64,000 nucleotides of DNA from Linnemannia hyalina (lineage: Eukaryota > Mortierellomycota > Mortierellomycetes > Mortierellales > Mortierellaceae). Where the stretch lies: contig JAHRHY010000005.1 in NCBI GenBank assembly GCA_019671135.1, positions 2,528,001-2,592,000 on the forward strand, written 5' to 3'. Of the stretch, positions 59,249 to 64,000 are shown piece after piece. The position numbers were made by a program, and so were the translations under genes. The notes beneath the pieces were generated by a model. It worked only from the letters and a program-made list of their open reading frames with translations. It was not told the DNA's origin and ran no database searches. The first letter of the stretch is position 1. Every line of letters begins with the position of its first letter.

Positions 59249-62200
59249 ATGACTTCTGCATCGGTCGCTCCTTCTACCCCTTCCCCACCCCCGACGAGAT
59301 CTCGCGCTGCCTCCATCTCGGCCTCTTCTCTCCACGGTCCTAACGGCACTATTCTTACTTCTTCTTCTCCTGCTGTCCCCCCTGTCCCTCATGCTCATGC
59401 CAACGCAACCCACTCGTCGCTCATCCCCACCAGGTACGTCAAGCACGCCTCGCTCATCAACAACTGCTACCCTACCCGCCCGGACGAGAAGGGACCAAAG
59501 TCGAGCGAGCTGTCGTACTTGGTCTACTACGCAACTGCTAAACCCGCCAAGCTCTCCAAGGTCGGCAACTTTATCGAGCGCCGAGTTGTCCGCGACTACC
59601 GTAAAAAGCGCCTCTCGTAAGTGTGTCCATGGTTATCAATGGTTCAATTGCTACTGTTGTCCGTCTTTGTTCTCCTTCGTTTATTTTAAATGTTCGTAAT
59701 TGCTTCTTAATGCACATTCATTCATTCCAGAAGAAAAAGTGATACAAAATGACATTTGAGAGCGGGGCTGTACATGGACATGTACCATCCAACTGTGTTT
59801 GTGTGGTCAGAGCTGGCTTCCAAGCTCCGTCCCGCCTTGAGGACCCTCTCTTCATTCTCACACTTTGGGTTTTCAGCTGTTAATTCAGCAGAATACCGAC
59901 TTCTTTTTTTTCAAAGTTTTTTTACCCTGAGAGCACTGCACAACCAATTTGTATCTGTTCACAACACTCGACAAAGCTTTCATTCTCCTCTACATACTCC
60001 CTCTTAAAAACTTCTTACAAAACAAAAAAATACATACTCCTTCTTGCTCGCCGCCCCCTTCTCTGTCTCTTTCTCGCTCTCCCTCCTCTACAAACAACTA
60101 CAAAAAACATCGCACACATCCACCCATCATCCAATTTATCACAATTTGTGGCCCTTTTGCCATTCATTTACATGAACGACTACTGCAAAAGAAAGTTTTC
60201 GACCCAAAATAAATCAGCAGCTTCCTCCTACCCTTGTGTTTACCTTTATCTCTCCCTCTCTATCCATGCTCAACTTGCGACTAACAACTTCTCCCTTTCC
60301 CGTAATTCGCTCCACACCTTTTTCCTTCCTTTCAATGTCAATAGAGATGTGCATTGTTCCCTCGAGATCATCAAAAGCCTTTTGCTCTCGAGCAAAGCTC
60401 ACTTGAATATCTTTTCCAAAAATATTGCAGTCATCCTCGATACCCTCCTCGTCGACATTTCAGACTTTGATATCGTTCGCCACTGCCAGATCGTCTTTTC
60501 TACTTTTTGCTCGGCCCATGATGGATCTACTCTTGGTGTTGACCATGAGTTCAAGGTTATCTATGATCGTGTCGTTGCCCGTTTCTCCTTTATCGCCACC
60601 CTTCAAGGTGAAAACACCAACCGGTAAGTTGGATTTGGTAACATACGAGAAGGATTGATGTATGGTGAGGGCGCGTGAAAAGCACGAACAAAACATGATC
60701 CTGCTCAATCTTTGTCCACAGCCAGCAGTTTCAATGTTTGGAGAATGGAAGGATCAATGGCATTTCAATCCTTTCAATAGAAAGGAGGTGTTCATCAAGC
60801 AGCATAAACTAATACACAGTTCTCTAAAATAAAATAGGTACAGGATGGAGGGACTGAGGGCGGTGAAGGGAGTGGTATCTTCGACGGCGTTGTATGCTTG
60901 CGACCCTAGAGCACAGCTGAGCTTGGTTCTGGCCCCAATTCTCGAAAGTTTGATCGACACCAAGGATGGATTGCAGGTGCCACTGGAAGAGAGCAAAGAG
61001 ACTGTAGCTGCTTCTCCTCGGCCATCATCGTCAATCCAAGGAACTCTTCACCCCGAGATGGAGGTTACAGACGAGGATGTTACCGCCGAGGCATTACAAT
61101 GTCTGAACGCTCTTTTCAAAACACCCAACGGCGCCAATGTCAAACTTGTCCTCCGACCCACATTTGAATACCTGGACGAGCACAGTATCTGGTGGCCTGC
61201 CAGTTTTGGCGTCGGGATCATCAAGGCCATCTTGAACGCCATCATGGGCCAGTACCGCTACATGGTCGTCAACGAAATCCTGACACTCAAGGAGAGCGTG
61301 GACGAGACAACTCCCGATTGGACACTGAGGCTGCAAAAGAAGGCGACGCTTGTTTCTACTTTGGAGGCTGTGATGGTGTCGCCTTTGAAACTTATCGGAA
61401 TGCCTGTCTTAGAGGTGTTGAATTCTCTCTTGACGGGCCTCGTCAAGTCATTGTCCAGATCAGCCAACCTGTGCAAGGAAGGCGAATCCAGTCAGCAGAT
61501 TGTTCTCGAGACTCTCATTCAAGACGGACTTGTCAGGAGTGTCGGTATGCCCCCTTGTCATTTGTTATATATCAAACACTCTGAATTGACGCTGCCAGCA
61601 GACAACTTATCTTACCCTTTCTTTGAATATCTTCCTAGGTGGCCTGGCAACTCACATATACTACGCCAACCAGGTGCCTCATATCATTTCGCACATCGTT
61701 GGTAAACTGTCGTTCAAGATTGGCGACAAGTCCCAACCAGAAACGATTGACGGTGTTCCCACAGTTGAGTACCGCAAGGCCCTATTGAGGTGCTTGACCG
61801 CAGTGATCAAGATGAGCAAGGACCACGGACGCCGGGAAGCAGGATTCCATGCGACCGACATCTCCACTGACCTGTTGACACCCTGTCTTGGACTCTTGTT
61901 GGACGAGAATGTTGGCGTCCGTGCTGCCTACGCACAGGCACTCATCACCTTCCTGGCCACCGACGATGATAACCATGGGCATGATTCCGGTTTGGGCTCA
62001 CCTGTCGCTGCCATCTCGGGAGACCTCTACTTCCGCGCTGCCACTCACCAGACCTTGCACACGTATGCCCGCCTTCCTACAGCAACACCCACAGACATGG
62101 CAGCCATCTATGGTATTCTCCGAGCCCTGTTCACGCACTTCCAAGATGACGAGTTCATGCGCGTAGTACCTGTTCTGTTCTCGCTCCAGGATTGGTGTTT

Positions 62201-63206
62201 GCAGGAGCCTCTCGAAGGTGAGCCCGTGGAACCTCATTTGGTGGAGCGGAAGCGAGCCCTGGCGACCGTGATGGTTATTTATTTCCAAAAGGCGCTCGGA
62301 AGCTACGGGATGACAGAGCCATTGGAGTACCTGGACAACATCCAGAGCTCGCGCGAGAATGAGTCGCAATGGATCCCGATCTACTATGAGAACCAAGAGT
62401 CGCTTACCCGGACAACAGGACATCAATGGGAGACGCCCTCGGAGCCTCTGTCACCCATCTTGACCCATCCACTTGCCCGTGACCATCTGGTGACTCTGTT
62501 GACCACGGTCTCGGACCGCTTCCGAGCAGGCGCCGACCGGTTCAGCCTTGCCTTCACTCCCGAGAGCCAGTCCCACATGACGACCCTTCAGTCAGCCAAC
62601 CAAGAATTCGGGAGTGGATTGTTCCCTCCCCCTCTGCATGGAAACCGTGGTATGCCTGGTCACCGCGCGGACCGTAGCATCGATAGCAGGATCCGTGTCT
62701 CGCGACTGATGGAGGATTGGGCGTTGCCAAAGATCACGCCCCTGTCGTCGTCATCTTCAGTCGAATTGGGTCCTGTTTCTGAGGAAGTTTCTAAGGGTGG
62801 CCTCAAGGACTCTGCACAGGCAACCCGCGACGGCAGCTTTGTCAATGGAGTCTATAGCCGGAGTGACAGCGCGCTCTCGCATAGGGCGATCGGTGTCGAC
62901 AACCTCAAGGCTGCCCTTGCAGCGACGCCTGTGACCTCGACCGAGGCCTTGAACGAGGCTGGCGCTATTGTCACTGTCACGGGCGGAGATGGACGAGTCA
63001 GTGCGCCGGCTTTGCAATCCTTCTATGCATTGTCGACACATGCACCCATGTCGCGGACGAAATTGTCCTTGGGTGTTACGGGGTCAAATGTCTCGATTGC
63101 TTCTAATCTTGCAGCTTCACGTCCAGATCTGGCGGACCTGTTGAACAAGATTCAGGTCACTGTGCCTTCCACCAAACAGCACTCTCTCATTACCCCTCCT
63201 TACTAG
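59249..63206 (+). CDS. EFR3: EFR3 homologue, plasma-membrane anchor of the PI4-kinase complex
   Basis: Exons 59249-59616, 60345-60623, 60838-61544 and 61639-63206 give about 973 residues with all phases agreeing. After a Ser/Pro-rich N-terminus of about 60 residues, the EFR3 core begins with KHASLINNCYPTRPDEKGPKSSELSYLVYYATAKPAKLSKVGNFIERRVVRDYRKKR. It continues as armadillo/HEAT-like helices (CSLEIIKSLL, ALQCLNALF, LVSTLEAVMVSPLKLIGMPVLEVLNSLL, LTPCLGLLLDENVGVRAAYAQALITFL). The last ~350 residues are Ser-rich and probably disordered. In yeast and animals Efr3 recruits Stt4/PI4KIIIalpha with Ypp1/TTC7 to make plasma-membrane PI4P. Intron 1 is long (728 bases) and is the least certain junction. 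The gene lies tail-to-tail with the partial gene at 63427. Confidence 0.93.
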
Positions 63207-63391
63207 TTTTTGTCCTATATGACACCCACGACTTTTCCCTTTCTCCTCTCTCTCCCCCTATTACCACCGCCACCTCAACCACCCTCGTTAATAAACCATT
63301 TCACTCCACTTTGCTCAAATTCCCTTGAAAATTGTAATGTTTTGTTTTCGTTTATTGATTTTTGTGCATCAAAAGTGCATGCATGCAATGT

Positions 63392-63407
63392 GGGGGGGGG
63401 GGGGGGG
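63392..63407 (+). repeat. Homopolymer G run (16)
   Basis: Sixteen consecutive G between the convergent stops of EFR3 and the next gene, directly after a GCATGCATGCA stretch. Possible quadruplex-forming sequence or polymerase slippage site. Confidence 0.9.
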
Positions 63408-63426
63408 TTGATTTGTTAATGGTTTC

Positions 63427-64000
63427 TCAGCTGAGACCAAGGCCAATGATCGCCGACTTTTGAATCGCGCTTGCCGACGCCGGACTATTGCCTTCATTCT
63501 GTGAACTCTCTCTCGACTCTGAAGAGCTAGACGTTGTCGTTGTCGTCAATGTCGTTGTTGGTGCTGTCGCTGTTCGAGGAAGAGCAAGGGGACTGCCATT
63601 GGATGGAGAATAAGCAAGCGCAGCCGGAGAAGGAGCAGCAGGAGCAATCACCTGTGACGGTGGAGGGACATTTGCCAGAGGTGACATGCGCTGGAAGGAA
63701 GACTCGACGTTTGCCAGGACAGGTGGCGGTCTTGGGAAAGGTATACTTCCAAGTCGAGGACTGCTTTGTGCAGATTTCGAACCTCCTCCTCCTCCTGGAC
63801 CAGAGGCCATCATCACTCGAGAATTGCTCATGTCGCTCTTGGACCCTCCTGAGGATGTGATCCCGCCAATCCTGCTGGACGCTTGTACATCACTGAGTCT
63901 GCGTGGTTTGAGAGCTCCAGTAAGTGGCATGAGAGGTGGTGGAGGTGGAAGAAACGCCGGAGACCGAGATCCGTTCTCCAGACGCAAGTCAGGGGATCCC
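63427..64000 (-). CDS. C-terminal part of an unidentified Ser/Pro/Thr-rich protein, cut by window end
   Basis: Open from the window edge to a TGA at 63427-63429, about 190 residues. The sequence is low-complexity: PPPPPLMPLTG, SSGGSKSDMSNSR, GPGGGGGSKSAQSSPRLGSIPFPRPPP, then TTTLTTTTTSSSSESRESSQNEG, ending SAIIGLGLS. SSPRL and similar SP sites could be phosphorylated. Codon use (absence of stops, Ser/Pro bias with mixed codons) suggests a real disordered tail. No domain is visible, so no function can be given. The rest lies beyond the window. Confidence 0.65.
   Translation of the reverse strand, partial: GSPDLRLENGSRSPAFLPPPPPLMPLTGALKPRRLSDVQASSRIGGITSSGGSKSDMSNSRVMMASGPGGGGGSKSAQSSPRLGSIPFPRPPPVLANVESSFQRMSPLANVPPPSQVIAPAAPSPAALAYSPSNGSPLALPRTATAPTTTLTTTTTSSSSESRESSQNEGNSPASASAIQKSAIIGLGLS

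Noticed and set aside
59617..60344. Alternative EFR3 exon after the acceptor near 59730
   Set aside because: It reaches a stop after six codons; the acceptor at 60344 restores the conserved CSLEIIKSLL helix in phase.

Overview
The window is nuclear DNA from a filamentous fungus. Genes carry several GT-AG introns, and intergenic regions are long with strong pyrimidine/purine strand bias. The content includes a gp91phox-type NADPH oxidase, an Osh1-type oxysterol-binding protein, F-box proteins, giant NACHT-WD40 proteins and a DIRS/Ngaro-like retroelement relic. This fits an early-diverging fungus, most likely Mucoromycota of the Mortierella type. That placement is an inference from gene style and was not tested by alignment.

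Layout. 1-1108: 3' part of a replication factor C small subunit (+). 1427-1837: histone H3 (-). 2593-3735: UBTD-like ubiquitin-domain protein (+). 3736-10217: 6.5 kb with no supported gene; it holds a dispersed repeat fragment, a hairpin and a very pyrimidine-rich stretch leading to the next gene. 10218-13906: PX-domain AGC kinase (+, 7 exons). 14100-18576: Osh1-type ankyrin-PH-ORD lipid-transfer protein (-, 6 exons). 21141-21568: G-protein gamma subunit (+). 22699-31051: very large Ras-type GEF (-, 8 exons). 34116-36788: NADPH oxidase catalytic subunit (+, 3 exons). 37325-38700: calreticulin pseudogene (+). 39815-45160 and 48872-54403: two tandem NACHT-pentapeptide-WD40 NLR-like genes (+) with a decayed DIRS-like element between them. 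54844-56952: F-box protein (+). 59249-63206: EFR3 homologue (+, 4 exons). 63427-64000: C-terminus of an unidentified Ser/Pro-rich protein (-) that runs off the window.

Most genes are housekeeping or signalling genes with no operon-like logic. Three concern phosphoinositides (PX kinase, Osh1-like, EFR3) and three concern small-GTPase/GPCR/ROS signalling (G gamma, RasGEF, Nox); I see no evidence that they form a functional cluster. The accessory part is 37-57 kb: pseudogene, NLR duplication, retroelement relic and F-box gene. Its most notable feature is that the two NLR copies are nearly identical over the NACHT module only, while flanking protein regions have diverged, which suggests gene conversion. 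One copy has also expanded a 33-bp coding repeat inside its WD40 region.

All exon boundaries were placed by eye from splice consensus, reading-phase agreement and family conservation. Phases were checked across every junction, but no transcript data were available.
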